From JAJTFA01 sp051715425 (GTDB taxonomy: Bacteria; Bacteroidota; Bacteroidia; UKL13-3): a stretch of DNA of 64,000 nucleotides. Below are positions 36,921 to 46,600 of this stretch, one piece after another. Location of the stretch: the NCBI GenBank assembly GCA_051715425.1, contig JBPXJS010000038.1, positions 62,001-126,000 on the forward strand. The letters are read 5' to 3'. The notes beneath the pieces are model-generated. The model was not told where the DNA came from and ran no database searches. It saw only the letters and a list, made by a program, of their open reading frames with translations. Position 1 is the first letter of the stretch; each line of letters starts with the position of its first letter. The position numbers were made by a program, and so were the translations under genes.

Positions 36921-36967
36921 TACAAGTGTTCCGGTAATTTCTTAACGGGCCGGTAAATATTATTTTC

Positions 36968-38521
36968 ATGACAGACAAGAAATTCACCACTGATTCAGGC
37001 ATAAACATTAATGAGCGTTATGACGCACATGCCACTAACCCTGAAAAACCAGGGGAATTCCCATATACCAGGGGTATACAACCCGATATGTACCGTGGTA
37101 AATTATGGACCATGCGCCAATATGCAGGTTTCAGCACTGCAGAAGAGAGCAACAAACGCTATAAATACCTGCTGGCCAATGGTACCATGGGATTAAGTGT
37201 GGCTTTTGATTTACCGACACAAATTGGTTACGACAGTGATCATACCATGAGTGAAGGGGAAGTGGGAAAAGTGGGCGTTGCTATTGACACGCTGCGCGAC
37301 ATGGAAATTCTTTTTGACGGAATTGAACTGGAAAAAATTACCACTTCGATGACGATTAATGCTACTGCGTCTACCTTATTATCCTTTTATATTGCGCTTG
37401 CCAGAAAACAAGGTGCCGATATAAAAAAGATATCAGGTACTATACAAAATGATATTTTAAAAGAATATGCTGCACGCGGCACTTATATCTATCCGCCCAA
37501 ACCCAGCATGCGCATTATCACTGATATTTTTGAGTATTGCAGTAAAGAGGTACCCAAGTGGAATACCATTTCTATTTCAGGTTATCATATCAGAGAGGCG
37601 GGAAGCACAGCCGTGCAGGAAATAGCCTTTACCCTCAGCAATGCAAAAGCCTATGCCAAAGCTGCCATTGAAAAAGGGCTTGATATCAATGTATTTGGCC
37701 AACGCTTGTCTTTTTTCTTTAATGCGCACAACAACTTTTTTGAAGAGATAGCCAAATTTCGCGCAGCACGCAGAATGTGGGCTAAAATGGCCAAGGAGCT
37801 GGGAGCCACTAATCCCAAAGCACAAATGTTGCGTTTCCATACACAAACCGGTGGATCAACTTTACAGGCTCAGCAGGCAGAGAATAATATTTCACGCGTA
37901 ACCTTACAGGCTCTTGCTGCGGTATTGGGAGGCACACAATCCCTTCATACCAATGGATTTGATGAAGCATTATCACTACCTACTGAAAATGCGGCAAGAC
38001 TTGCTCTGCGCACCCAACAGGTTATTGCCTTTGAAAGCGGTGTGGTAGATACCGTTGATCCGTTGGGAGGAGCTTATTTTATAGAAACACTTACCGATGA
38101 GGTAGAAAAAGCGGCCTGGGCTTATATTGAAAAAATTGACCAGATGGGTGGCTCTGTATCAGCTATTGAGCAAGGGTATATGCAAAAAGAAATAGCCGAT
38201 GCTTCATACCGCTATCAAACAGATATTGAAAAGGGGGAGAAAATTATTGTAGGGGTAAATAAGTTTACAACCAAAGAGGAAGTGGCTCCCCCGGTTTTTC
38301 GTATTGACGATTCGATAAGAAACCTGCAAACGGAAAAAATAAAGAAAGTAAAGGCTGAACGTAATGAAACCAAGGTACAGGCATTGCTTGCTTCACTTGA
38401 GCAGCAGGCCAAAGATGGCACAAACCTGATGCCTGGTATTGTTGATGCCGTTGAGCATTACGCCACTCTGGGCGAGGTGGCCGATGTTTTCAGAAAAGTT
38501 TTTGGCGAGTATCGGGCTTAA
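36968..38521 (+). CDS. Methylmalonyl-CoA mutase-family catalytic subunit without B12 domain
   Basis: A 517-aa TIM-barrel domain of an acyl-CoA mutase. Family hallmarks are present: TRGIQPDMYRGKLWTMRQYAGF, GLSVAFDLPTQIGYDSDH, SGYHIREAGSTAVQEIAFT, LRFHTQTGGSTL, and DTVDPLGGAYFIE. The C-terminal cobalamin-binding domain (DxHxxG) of full-length mutases is missing, as in two-subunit mutases where a small B12-binding protein is encoded separately. No such gene is in this window. The substrate could be methylmalonyl-CoA (propionate metabolism), isobutyryl-CoA or 2-hydroxyisobutyryl-CoA. The C-terminal 60 residues are a charged helical tail. Confidence 0.9.
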   Translation: MTDKKFTTDSGININERYDAHATNPEKPGEFPYTRGIQPDMYRGKLWTMRQYAGFSTAEESNKRYKYLLANGTMGLSVAFDLPTQIGYDSDHTMSEGEVGKVGVAIDTLRDMEILFDGIELEKITTSMTINATASTLLSFYIALARKQGADIKKISGTIQNDILKEYAARGTYIYPPKPSMRIITDIFEYCSKEVPKWNTISISGYHIREAGSTAVQEIAFTLSNAKAYAKAAIEKGLDINVFGQRLSFFFNAHNNFFEEIAKFRAARRMWAKMAKELGATNPKAQMLRFHTQTGGSTLQAQQAENNISRVTLQALAAVLGGTQSLHTNGFDEALSLPTENAARLALRTQQVIAFESGVVDTVDPLGGAYFIETLTDEVEKAAWAYIEKIDQMGGSVSAIEQGYMQKEIADASYRYQTDIEKGEKIIVGVNKFTTKEEVAPPVFRIDDSIRNLQTEKIKKVKAERNETKVQALLASLEQQAKDGTNLMPGIVDAVEHYATLGEVADVFRKVFGEYRA

Positions 38522-38575
38522 AATATTTTTATCTGTTTCTTTCTGCTACAGGAGATTTTTGTTTTACTTTACTGC

Positions 38576-39319
38576 ATGATGCGCAGCCACACACGGTTTC
38601 TTCTGTTACTTGGTTTATTTACCATTTCATGCACCCGGCACTATTATATAAAAGACACCAAAACTTCTCAGATACGCATCAAACCCGACTCCCTGGGGAT
38701 AGACAGTGGCATCTGGAATTTAATAACCCCTTATAAACAAAAGCTTGATGGACAGATGAACGAGGTAATTGCTGTTACCGAGTCTGACTTAAAAAGGGAA
38801 CAACCGGAAGGAAATCTGAATAACCTGATGGCGGAAGCCATATTATGGTATGTAACTAAAAACTCAGAGATAAAGGCAGAGGTGAGCGCACTCAATTATG
38901 GAGGCATTCGCATTCCATTTATCAGCAAGGGTAATATTACTGTTGGCAAAGTATATGAACTCATGCCTTTTGACAATATGATTGAAGTACTGGAGTTAAA
39001 GGGCAAAGATATAACCGCACTTTGCGATCTGATGGCATTAAACGGAGGATGGCCTGTAAGCGGAATACGATTTAGTATAGAAAACCGGAAAGCCACCAAT
39101 ATTACTATAAATGGGAACCCTGTGGTAGAATCATCCACCTATCTATTGGTGACTTCTGATTTTATGGCCAATGGCGGAGATAAGGCTGATATGTTAAAAA
39201 ATGCAGTAAAACGAACCTCAGTAAACTATAAGGTGCGCGATGCCATAATGGATTACCTCAAAAACAAGCAATCAATCAACCTGCAAAAAGATGGAAGAAT
39301 CACTCATACTCAACCGTAG
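38576..39319 (+). CDS. 5'-nucleotidase C-terminal domain lipoprotein
   Basis: A 247-aa protein carrying only the substrate-binding (5_nucleotid_C) domain: EGNLNNLMAEAILWYV, NYGGIRIPFISKGNITVGKVYELMPFDN (in parts), and LLVTSDFMANGGD. The start MMRSHTRFLLLLGLFTISC is a lipoprotein signal peptide with the lipobox Cys at 19. The catalytic metallophosphatase domain is encoded by the next gene, which overlaps by 29 bp. The two together equal one UshA-like 5'-nucleotidase, in reversed domain order. Confidence 0.9.
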   Translation: MMRSHTRFLLLLGLFTISCTRHYYIKDTKTSQIRIKPDSLGIDSGIWNLITPYKQKLDGQMNEVIAVTESDLKREQPEGNLNNLMAEAILWYVTKNSEIKAEVSALNYGGIRIPFISKGNITVGKVYELMPFDNMIEVLELKGKDITALCDLMALNGGWPVSGIRFSIENRKATNITINGNPVVESSTYLLVTSDFMANGGDKADMLKNAVKRTSVNYKVRDAIMDYLKNKQSINLQKDGRITHTQP

Positions 39320-40238
39320 GCAATTTGTTAAAACAGGCGCCTCACTTGCAGCGCTGGCAGCCCTGGCCGGTTCTCCGCTTCGTTTACTGGCAAAATCCGA
39401 CCCTATAAAAATTACCATTTTGCATACCAACGACTGGCATAGCAGAATTGAGCCATTCCCAACCGATAGCGGAACACATGCCGGACTCGGTGGCGCTGCT
39501 ACACGTGCAGCAGTAATTAAAAAAATAAGGGGTGCGGAAGAAAATGTACTGCTGCTGGATGCAGGGGATATTTTTCAGGGAACCCCATATTTTAATTTTT
39601 TTGAAGGTGAACTGGAGTATAAACTGATGAGTAGCATGGGATATGACTGCGCCACGTTTGGCAATCATGATTTTGATAACGGTATTGAAGGTATCATCAA
39701 CCAGATGCAACACGCCACCTTTGAGTTTGTGAATGGAAACTATGATTTCCAGAACACCTTATTGGAAGGGAAAATAAAGCCTTATAAGATAATAAAGAAA
39801 AAAGGAATCAAGATAGGCATTTTGGGTATAGGAATAGAATTAAACGGTTTGGTGCCGGCCGAGCTATTTGGAAACATTAAATATAAGGATCCGATTGTTG
39901 CTGCCAACAACATAGCAGCCAAACTAAAACTGGAGGAAAAATGTGACCTGATCATTTGTCTTTCTCATCTTGGATACAGGTACAATATAGAAAAGGTAAG
40001 TGATATAGAACTGGCAAAAAAATCCAAATACATAGACTTGATCATTGGTGGTCATACACATACGTTTTTAGGCAAACCCGATATTCAAAAAAACAGCGAA
40101 GGAAAAGAGGTTATGATCAATCAGGTAGGATGGGCTGGCATCAACCTGGGCCGCATTGACTTTTACTTTGATCACCTTGGAAACCGCATAGATCAAGCAT
40201 CTTCGGGTGTTGTAGCAGTAAGTGCATCAAATTGCTGA
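39291..40238 (+). CDS. 5'-nucleotidase-family metallophosphatase, Tat-type signal
   Basis: A 315-aa calcineurin-like phosphatase domain with the metal-binding motifs ITILHTNDWHSRIEPF, LLDAGDIFQGTP, TFGNHDFDNG, and IIGGHTHTFL. The N terminus has a Tat signal with NRRQFVKTG followed by an Ala/Leu stretch, so export of a folded, metal-loaded protein is likely. It lacks the C-terminal nucleotide-binding domain, which the preceding overlapping gene supplies. The pair probably acts as a two-subunit periplasmic nucleotidase (inference). Confidence 0.92.
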   Translation: MEESLILNRRQFVKTGASLAALAALAGSPLRLLAKSDPIKITILHTNDWHSRIEPFPTDSGTHAGLGGAATRAAVIKKIRGAEENVLLLDAGDIFQGTPYFNFFEGELEYKLMSSMGYDCATFGNHDFDNGIEGIINQMQHATFEFVNGNYDFQNTLLEGKIKPYKIIKKKGIKIGILGIGIELNGLVPAELFGNIKYKDPIVAANNIAAKLKLEEKCDLIICLSHLGYRYNIEKVSDIELAKKSKYIDLIIGGHTHTFLGKPDIQKNSEGKEVMINQVGWAGINLGRIDFYFDHLGNRIDQASSGVVAVSASNC

Positions 40239-40476
40239 CAGCTACTTATACTTGTTGACAACTACTTACATCAGCCTTGAAAAAACCAAGTTGTTAACAG
40301 AAAAAAAAATCATTTGTTAGTACAAGAATTACATATGCACACAATTGAGAGGTTTAATAAAATTGAAAAATAAGAGGTTAGAAAAAATCAAATTTTTTTT
40401 CAAAAAAATTATCTCAAAAAAATTTTTTTATTCACAATTAAAAGTACAATTTCCGAGTCGAAAAGAGTATTGAATT
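40239..40476. other. AT-rich region upstream of dnaA, candidate oriC or autoregulatory region
   Basis: A 238-bp gap. The right part (about 40381-40440) is nearly pure A/T tracts in phase, suited to easy unwinding or bending. A consensus DnaA box TTATTCACA lies at 40428-40436, 40 bp before the dnaA ATG. Only one exact TTATnCACA match was found by eye. The region may be an origin, or only a site of dnaA autoregulation. Confidence 0.45.
40428..40436 (+). promoter_or_regulatory. DnaA box TTATTCACA
   Basis: An exact match to the DnaA-box consensus TTATnCACA at the edge of an A/T-tract region directly upstream of dnaA. Confidence 0.6.
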
Positions 40477-41913
40477 ATGAGCGAAAAGTCAGCCGAAAAT
40501 GTATGGAGTAATTGCCTGAAACTGATTCAGGATAACGTGTCACCACAGAGTTTTAAAACATGGTTTGATCCAATTAAACCAATTAAGCTTGAGGGAAAAG
40601 TTTTAACAATTCAGGTGCCGAGTCAGTTTTTTTATGAATGGCTGGAAGAACATTATGTCACTTTATTAAAGAAAGCCCTTAAATCTGAACTGGGTCCGGG
40701 TTCGCGCTTAGAATATAATATAATTGTTGAGAACAGCAGCAATAATAATAACCCATATGTAGTAAATCTTCCTGGAAGCACCAATAGCAAATCGGAACCT
40801 CAAAATGTAAATGTGCCGCTTAACTTAAGCAGCAATATTAAAAATCCATTTATTATACCCGGGATTAAAAAACTGAATATTGATTCCAACCTGAATGCCA
40901 ACCTGTCTTTTGATAATTTTATTGAAGGTGATTGTAACCGTCTTGCACGTTCAGCAGGATTTGCTGTTGCAAATAAACCAGGTGGTACATCGTTTAATCC
41001 ATTAATGATTTTCAGCGAAACCGGTCTTGGTAAAACACATTTGGTTCAGGCTATAGGAAACCAGATTAAACAACAAAGCAAAAACAAGGTAGTATTATAT
41101 GTACCCGTTGAAAAATTCATCAACCAGTTTGTAGATGCTATCCGCAATAATTCCAATCAGGATTTCCTGAACTTTTATCAGAACGTTGATGTATTGATAG
41201 TTGATGATGTTCAGTTTTTAGAGAACAAACAAAAAACTCAGGAAATATTTTTCACCATCTTTAACCACCTGCATCAGTTAGGCAAACAGATTATTTTAAC
41301 AAGCGATCGTGCACCTAAGGATTTAAAAGGCATGGATGAGCGCCTGCTATCACGCTTTAAATGGGGCTTATCCTGTGATCTGCAGTCACCGGATTTTGAA
41401 ACACGTTTGGCCATATTGGAACATATGATGTATGCAGATGGTATTACGCTTAACAGAGACGTGGTAGAATATGTTGCGCATAATATTAATACCAATATCC
41501 GTGAACTTCAGGGGGCACTTGTTTCATTACTTGCTCAGGCATCACTAAACAGAAAAGAAGTAACGCTTGATCTGGCCAAGCAGATATTGAAAAACTTTGT
41601 TAAAAACTCTTCACGCGAAATTTCCATTGAATTTATACAAAAACTGGTATGCGATTATTTTACCATACCCGTTGATCTCGTTAAATCCAAAACCCGCAAA
41701 CGGGAGATTGTTCAGGCACGTCAGATATCTATGTTTTATGCAAAGGATTTAACAAAAGCCTCATTAAAAACAATTGGTATGCACTTTGGCGGCAGGGACC
41801 ACTCTACTGTGATACATGCCTGCCAAACAGTAAATGACCTGATGGAAACAGATAAGAAGTTTAAATCAGACATTGAGGAAATAGGAAAACGAATAAAAAT
41901 AAACCTTGTATAA
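40477..41913 (+). CDS. dnaA: Chromosomal replication initiator DnaA
   Basis: DnaA binds DnaA boxes and melts the origin. The 478-aa protein has domain I (about 1-85, WSNCLKLIQDNVSPQSFKTWFDPI), a linker (about 86-140, Asn-rich), and the AAA+ domain III with Walker A SETGLGKT (S180-T187), Walker B VLIVDDVQFL and sensor regions. Domain IV has the DnaA-box-binding helix with FGGRDHSTVIHA (around 437-447). The first Walker A glycine is Ser180, which is unusual; the rest of the loop is intact. A DnaA box lies upstream and a terminator directly downstream, so the gene stands alone. Confidence 0.97.
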   Translation: MSEKSAENVWSNCLKLIQDNVSPQSFKTWFDPIKPIKLEGKVLTIQVPSQFFYEWLEEHYVTLLKKALKSELGPGSRLEYNIIVENSSNNNNPYVVNLPGSTNSKSEPQNVNVPLNLSSNIKNPFIIPGIKKLNIDSNLNANLSFDNFIEGDCNRLARSAGFAVANKPGGTSFNPLMIFSETGLGKTHLVQAIGNQIKQQSKNKVVLYVPVEKFINQFVDAIRNNSNQDFLNFYQNVDVLIVDDVQFLENKQKTQEIFFTIFNHLHQLGKQIILTSDRAPKDLKGMDERLLSRFKWGLSCDLQSPDFETRLAILEHMMYADGITLNRDVVEYVAHNINTNIRELQGALVSLLAQASLNRKEVTLDLAKQILKNFVKNSSREISIEFIQKLVCDYFTIPVDLVKSKTRKREIVQARQISMFYAKDLTKASLKTIGMHFGGRDHSTVIHACQTVNDLMETDKKFKSDIEEIGKRIKINLV

Positions 41914-41945
41914 AAAAAACTCCGGCTAAAACCCGGAGTTTTTTT
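41912..41945 (+). terminator. Terminator of dnaA
   Basis: Stem AACTCCGG (41918-41925) pairs with CCGGAGTT (41933-41940) across a 7-nt loop. It is preceded by a long A run and followed by T5, which extend the stem. It overlaps the dnaA stop codon region. Confidence 0.9.
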
Positions 41946-42003
41946 ATGATATACCGTTACATTGGCAGAGGAATAAACATATATTTTGTATATTGGCTTA
42001 ATA

Positions 42004-42567
42004 ATGAAGGCCGTTGCACTTATTCTGTTTGTTTTACTTGGCTCCTGCCTAAACCTTTTTGGTCAATCTGATATTTTAAGCGTATATGAGAACGGATCAA
42101 CGCGGGTAAAACGAAAAGTACTTCTCCCTGAGGTCATTTTCTTTAAGCTAAAATCTGAAAACAAGTTGGTTAAATATAGAGGGGAGCTTATTGATGTGAA
42201 GGATGATACTTTATATATTGAACGTGGTGTGTCTCCTTTGATTCGTGTTAACTTTGATACACCGGCTGTTTATCTACAAAAAATAGCGTGGAATGACATC
42301 AAGTGGATTCAATTCAGAAGAAACCTGATTGGCAGTATTGTATATGATTACATTGCAATTTATCCATACTTATATACAATTGGTGGCACTGCGATTATGA
42401 TTTTTGCTGGCATTGAACCGCTCTATTTTACCCAGAGAACATTTGACAGTGATGCGTTTGCTATTGGGATGGGTGTTGCGTTGGTTTCTTTACCCTTCTC
42501 CGCTCTGGCTCATTCTCTTCGGTTCAGGGAATACAAACCTACGCTCCACACCTTAAAAGCACATTAA
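42004..42567 (+). CDS. Hypothetical exported protein
   Basis: A 187-aa protein I do not recognise. A signal peptide is clear (MKAVALILFVLLGSCLNLFGQ). The middle is beta-rich (KLVKYRGELIDVKDDTLYIER). Two hydrophobic segments near the C terminus (about 121-140, YTIGGTAIMIFAGI, and 152-170, AIGMGVALVSLPFSALAH) could be membrane helices. I chose ATG 42004 over the upstream TTG 41986 because it starts the signal peptide directly. It is convergent with the DUF4159 gene, one base apart. Confidence 0.75.
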   Translation: MKAVALILFVLLGSCLNLFGQSDILSVYENGSTRVKRKVLLPEVIFFKLKSENKLVKYRGELIDVKDDTLYIERGVSPLIRVNFDTPAVYLQKIAWNDIKWIQFRRNLIGSIVYDYIAIYPYLYTIGGTAIMIFAGIEPLYFTQRTFDSDAFAIGMGVALVSLPFSALAHSLRFREYKPTLHTLKAH

Positions 42568-42568
42568 T

Positions 42569-43219
42569 TTAGTTGGCAAATACATACTGAATGATATTTG
42601 CACCCATTTGTAATGCTTTTTGGCGCACCACTTCAGGATCATTATGTACATCTGCATCTTCCCACCCGTTTCCAAGATCACACTCATAGGAATAAAAACA
42701 AATCAACCGGCCTTTGTATATTAAGCCAAAACCTTGTGCAGGTTTACCATCATGCTCATGCACTTTTGGCAACCCTTTTTCGAAATTAAATTTCTGGTGG
42801 TAAACCGGGTGGTTGTAAGGTAGCTCAACAAAATCAAGCTCCGGAAAAACCTTTTTCATTTCCCGCCTTAAAAACTTATCCAGGCCATAGTTATCATCGG
42901 CATGCAAAAAACCTCCTGCAATCAGGTAATTTCTAAGATTCTCAGCCTCCTGATTACTTAATACCATATTTCCATGACCAGTGAGATGAACAAAAGAATA
43001 ATTAAAAATATCAGCACTTCCGGCCTCAACAATATCTTCTTCTGCAAACAGGTTTGTTCCCAGTTGTTTGTTGCAAAATCTGATCAGATTAGGAAGTGAG
43101 GTTTTATTGGCATACCAGTCTCCCCCACCACTATATTTTAACCTGGCAATCTTTACGGTTGGCTGGGCAAAGGAGCTAAACATCAAAACAAGCAGTAAAA
43201 CAAATACCCGTTTAATCAT
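42569..43219 (-). CDS. DUF4159 domain protein, exported
   Basis: A 216-aa protein with a signal peptide from ATG 43219 (MIKRVFVLLLVLMFSSFAQ) and a DUF4159 domain: RLKYSGGGDWYANKTSLPNL, FVHLTGHGNMVLSNQE, YLIAGGFLHADDNYGLDKF and the Cys-containing ending YSYECDLGNGWED. DUF4159 has a glutaminase-like fold and occurs often near MoxR/BatA-type genes in Bacteroidota; here it stands alone. The in-frame ATG ten codons upstream would interrupt a normal signal peptide, so I used 43219. Confidence 0.88.
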   Translation of the reverse strand: MIKRVFVLLLVLMFSSFAQPTVKIARLKYSGGGDWYANKTSLPNLIRFCNKQLGTNLFAEEDIVEAGSADIFNYSFVHLTGHGNMVLSNQEAENLRNYLIAGGFLHADDNYGLDKFLRREMKKVFPELDFVELPYNHPVYHQKFNFEKGLPKVHEHDGKPAQGFGLIYKGRLICFYSYECDLGNGWEDADVHNDPEVVRQKALQMGANIIQYVFAN

Positions 43220-43626
43220 GGTTCGAATATAGGAAAACAGCTGCATCAAAACAGAACGAAAAGAATCCTGAATTATTCTTTCTGAATCAGGGAGTTGACA
43301 TGGGGGGAAGAGCCGGGTTGTTTGTCCCTTAACCTAACGGGTTCAGGTTCCCGCAGAATAATGAACTACTTACGATAAACTTAAGATTGTTTTAACAACT
43401 TGAATAAAGCAGCTGGTATTTCTTTGTCACCTTTCACTCTCATCCCACAAAATACGACTCTCATCGCAAATGATAAATCCATATATGATTGATATTAAAC
43501 AACTAAAAAAACTTAAGCCTTATTTAAGGGATACATAACACGCCAAGTAAAATACTTTGCAGTGCCCAAGAAACTACCTACTCATAATGTGCAATTTAAC
43601 ATTGCAACCATCAATAATAAATTAAT
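43220..43626. other. 407-bp intergenic region with several sequence elements
   Basis: No gene is seen. It holds a G/C-rich stretch (about 43298-43367) with CGGG/CCCG and AACC/GGTT complementarities, unlike the AT-rich surroundings; a 9-bp direct repeat ACTCTCATC at 43436-43444 and 43457-43465; a small palindrome CCTTA-TT-TAAGG (43518-43529); and a 6-bp hairpin TGCAAT/ATTGCA (43590-43606) just before the T9SS gene. The nearest promoter-like string is TACTTTG (43553-43559), one base short of consensus. Confidence 0.5.
43436..43465. repeat. 9-bp direct repeat with 12-bp spacer (LytTR-site geometry)
   Basis: ACTCTCATC occurs at 43436-43444 and 43457-43465, exactly 21 bp apart, with similar downstream bases (CCA and GCA). 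LytTR regulators such as AgrA and ComE bind 9-bp direct repeats spaced by 12-13 bp; the sequence itself differs from theirs. It lies about 160 bp before the T9SS gene. Confidence 0.4.
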
Positions 43627-46600
43627 ATGACCAGAACAAAAATGAAGGGATTTGCCTGTTTGCTTTTGCTATTCATGCTTTTCTCCAAATTCACGCAAGC
43701 ACAATTTGTTTTCCACCAATCGTTCTCTCAGCCGGGCACGTTATCCAAACCGGGTTGGATGCTTAACAGCCCCAATGAAACCACCACCATTGACACAGTA
43801 AATGGATTTACCCTGCCCGGAAGCGGTGCGGTAAAAGTATCTTTCTTTAATATGCGCGGAGGATCTGATATTGACTCTTTGATAACGCCTGTGTTTACCA
43901 CACCAACATCAACCGGAGATACCCTTTATTTTGAACACGCACATGCAATGAAATTATTCAGTACAGGAATAGATTCCATGCACGTTATGATATCTGCCAA
44001 TGCAGGTAGCAGCTTTAGCCTGTTGCGCAGCTACCATGGAAATCCTTTTGCAACCATGGGAACACTTTCTACCGTACCTCAGCCCACCTTCGGTTTTTTT
44101 CCGGTTGAGTTTGTGCCAGGCTCTGGAGATTGGCGCAGCGAAGTACTTCAGCTTCCTGCCGGTATTAACAGATTGGCTTTTGTATTTTTTGCCGGAGGAG
44201 GAAACAGCTTATACCTCGATAATATACAGGTTGGAAAAACACCAACCAATTGTACCGGAAATCCAGGTATCGGAAATATTGGTACCACTATCCTTTCCTG
44301 CGTTGGAAAACAATTTGTGATAAGCCCTGATAGCTTTGAACTAAATCCTTATGTAACCTATCAATGGAAACAGTCTCAGGACAGCGGTGCTACCTTTCCC
44401 TGGGTAAATGTGACAGGGGCAATTGGTGCCACCAGTCCTGAATTATTCAAAACCCATCTCACAGAGATGTACTACAGACTTGAAGCCACATGTGTTTCTA
44501 CCTCGCTTTCTACTGCAACTTCCGGTGTACGTGTAATAACTGATAGTTTCTATAACTGCTATTGCAATACCAATCTTGGAGGAACCTGTGATCCAATGAT
44601 GAGTACGCCCGATATTGTGAACTTTAAGTTCCCTACAGGTACACTCGACAATTCCTCCTGGTGTACCGGCAACGCAGCAAGCTCTTACACGCGTTTCCCA
44701 ATAGCTGCAGGATCATTTGATTCCATCCCGGCCGGACATCCGTTATTTCCGGTTGAGGTAAATATTGATGAGAACCTTGCCAATGCTGCATTATGGATTG
44801 ACTACAACCGAAATGGAATGTTCGATTCAACAGAATACTACGAAATTGCAAATAGCTTTACTGCAAGAAACCCGGGTACTGCAAAACTTCATATCCCTGC
44901 ACTTACCACAGGTGGTTTAACCGGAATGAGATTACGTGTTTACGAAACATCATCATTGCCTGTTCTTGATTCTAATGATGCATGTACCTTCAATAATACC
45001 GGTGAAACGGAAGATTATTACGTATATATTAAACCAGCACCCATTTGCAATGGGGCTCCTCAGGCAGGTACCCTTTCGCAAACAACCTTTCATATTTGTG
45101 CAGGTGATAAAATAAAACTGGTAAGCAGCGGTTATACCTACGGATCTGGCATCACCTATTCATGGGAAGAATCTGATGATAACGGTACGCTTGATCCATG
45201 GTCGGCAGTTTCAGCATCAGGAGCTTCGGGAATAAACTCCCCTGAATTTTTCACTTCTGCTATAAATGACACCATTTATTACAGGCTAAGGGTAGTTTGT
45301 TCTACAACAAGCAGCACTTCCTATTCATCTGTGGTTTCTGTTTATACAAAACCTTTTTATGAATGTTATTGCCAAAGCAATATTGGAGGTGCAGGTTGTG
45401 ATCCACGCAATCCTTATATCAGCAATGTAACCTTGAGCGGAACAAGTATTAACAACACAACACTTTGTTCAAACAACCCTGAAAACTATTCCTATTTCGG
45501 ACTTTCAGCCGGTGCACACGATACCGTAACCAAAGGCCAGCAGGTTACCCTTTCTGTTACCACCAAAACTGATCATACCATTATTGGAGCATGGATTGAT
45601 TATGATAAAGATTCTGTTTTCGAAACAAACGAATTCCTGAGTATATCTGCATACAATCTGATGGACTCTACTGCGCATCTTACCTTTATTATTCCTGATA
45701 CCTCAATCGTACTTACCGGTTATACAGGTATGCGCATCAGAGCAGCAGGACCTTTTGCTACAATGGGCGACAGGGACGCGTGTTCGCTATACAATGAGGG
45801 AGAAACAGAAGATTACGTTTTGTTTATTGAACCGGCTACGGGATGCACAGGCATTCCAGTTGCAGGTAATTTACCGGATACCATGAGCGTGTGTTCAGGT
45901 GATTCTATTCTTATTTCTTCGCTTGGAAGCAGCTACGGAGGCGGTATGACCTATTCATGGGAAGAATCAGATGACCGCGGAAATACTGATCCATGGACAG
46001 CAGTAGCTGCGGGTTCTGGCTTTAACACACGTACTTTTATGACTCCTGCTCTAACAGATACCATTTATTACAGACTCAGGGTTACCTGCACCAACAGCAG
46101 TGCTTCAGTAATTTCGGATACTCTTGCTGTGTTTATTAAACCATTTTATGCTTGTTATTGCAACAACCAGATGGGTGGAGGAGCCGGATCGGCTTGTAGT
46201 TCCGGAAATTATATTTCCAATGTATCCGTTCAGGGAGGTAATTTAAATAATAACTCAGGATGCCATCTAAACAGTACCAATGGCAATTACTCAAAATTCT
46301 TACCTGCGGGAACTGCAACAGACAGTTTATTTGCCGGAGGGTATTATACCATATCAGCGCAAACAAATAGTAATAATGATGCAATAGCTGTATGGATAGA
46401 CTACAACCACAATGGTTCGTTTGATGCAAACGAGCACCAAATGATCACCGTATCAACTGTTTCAGGTATGCCTTCTGCTGCAAGCTTTATCATTCCTTCC
46501 GGAGCTTTAAGCGGATACACTGGAATGAGGGTAAAATCAGATTGCAACTCCTGCCCATCAATCAACGCAACCGAAGCATGCTCTCCGGTGTCGTTCGGAG

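Noticed and set aside
43346..43370. tRNA T-arm-like GGGTTCAGGTTCCCG
   Set aside because: No matching acceptor stem, anticodon arm or CCA; the similarity is limited to a short hairpin.
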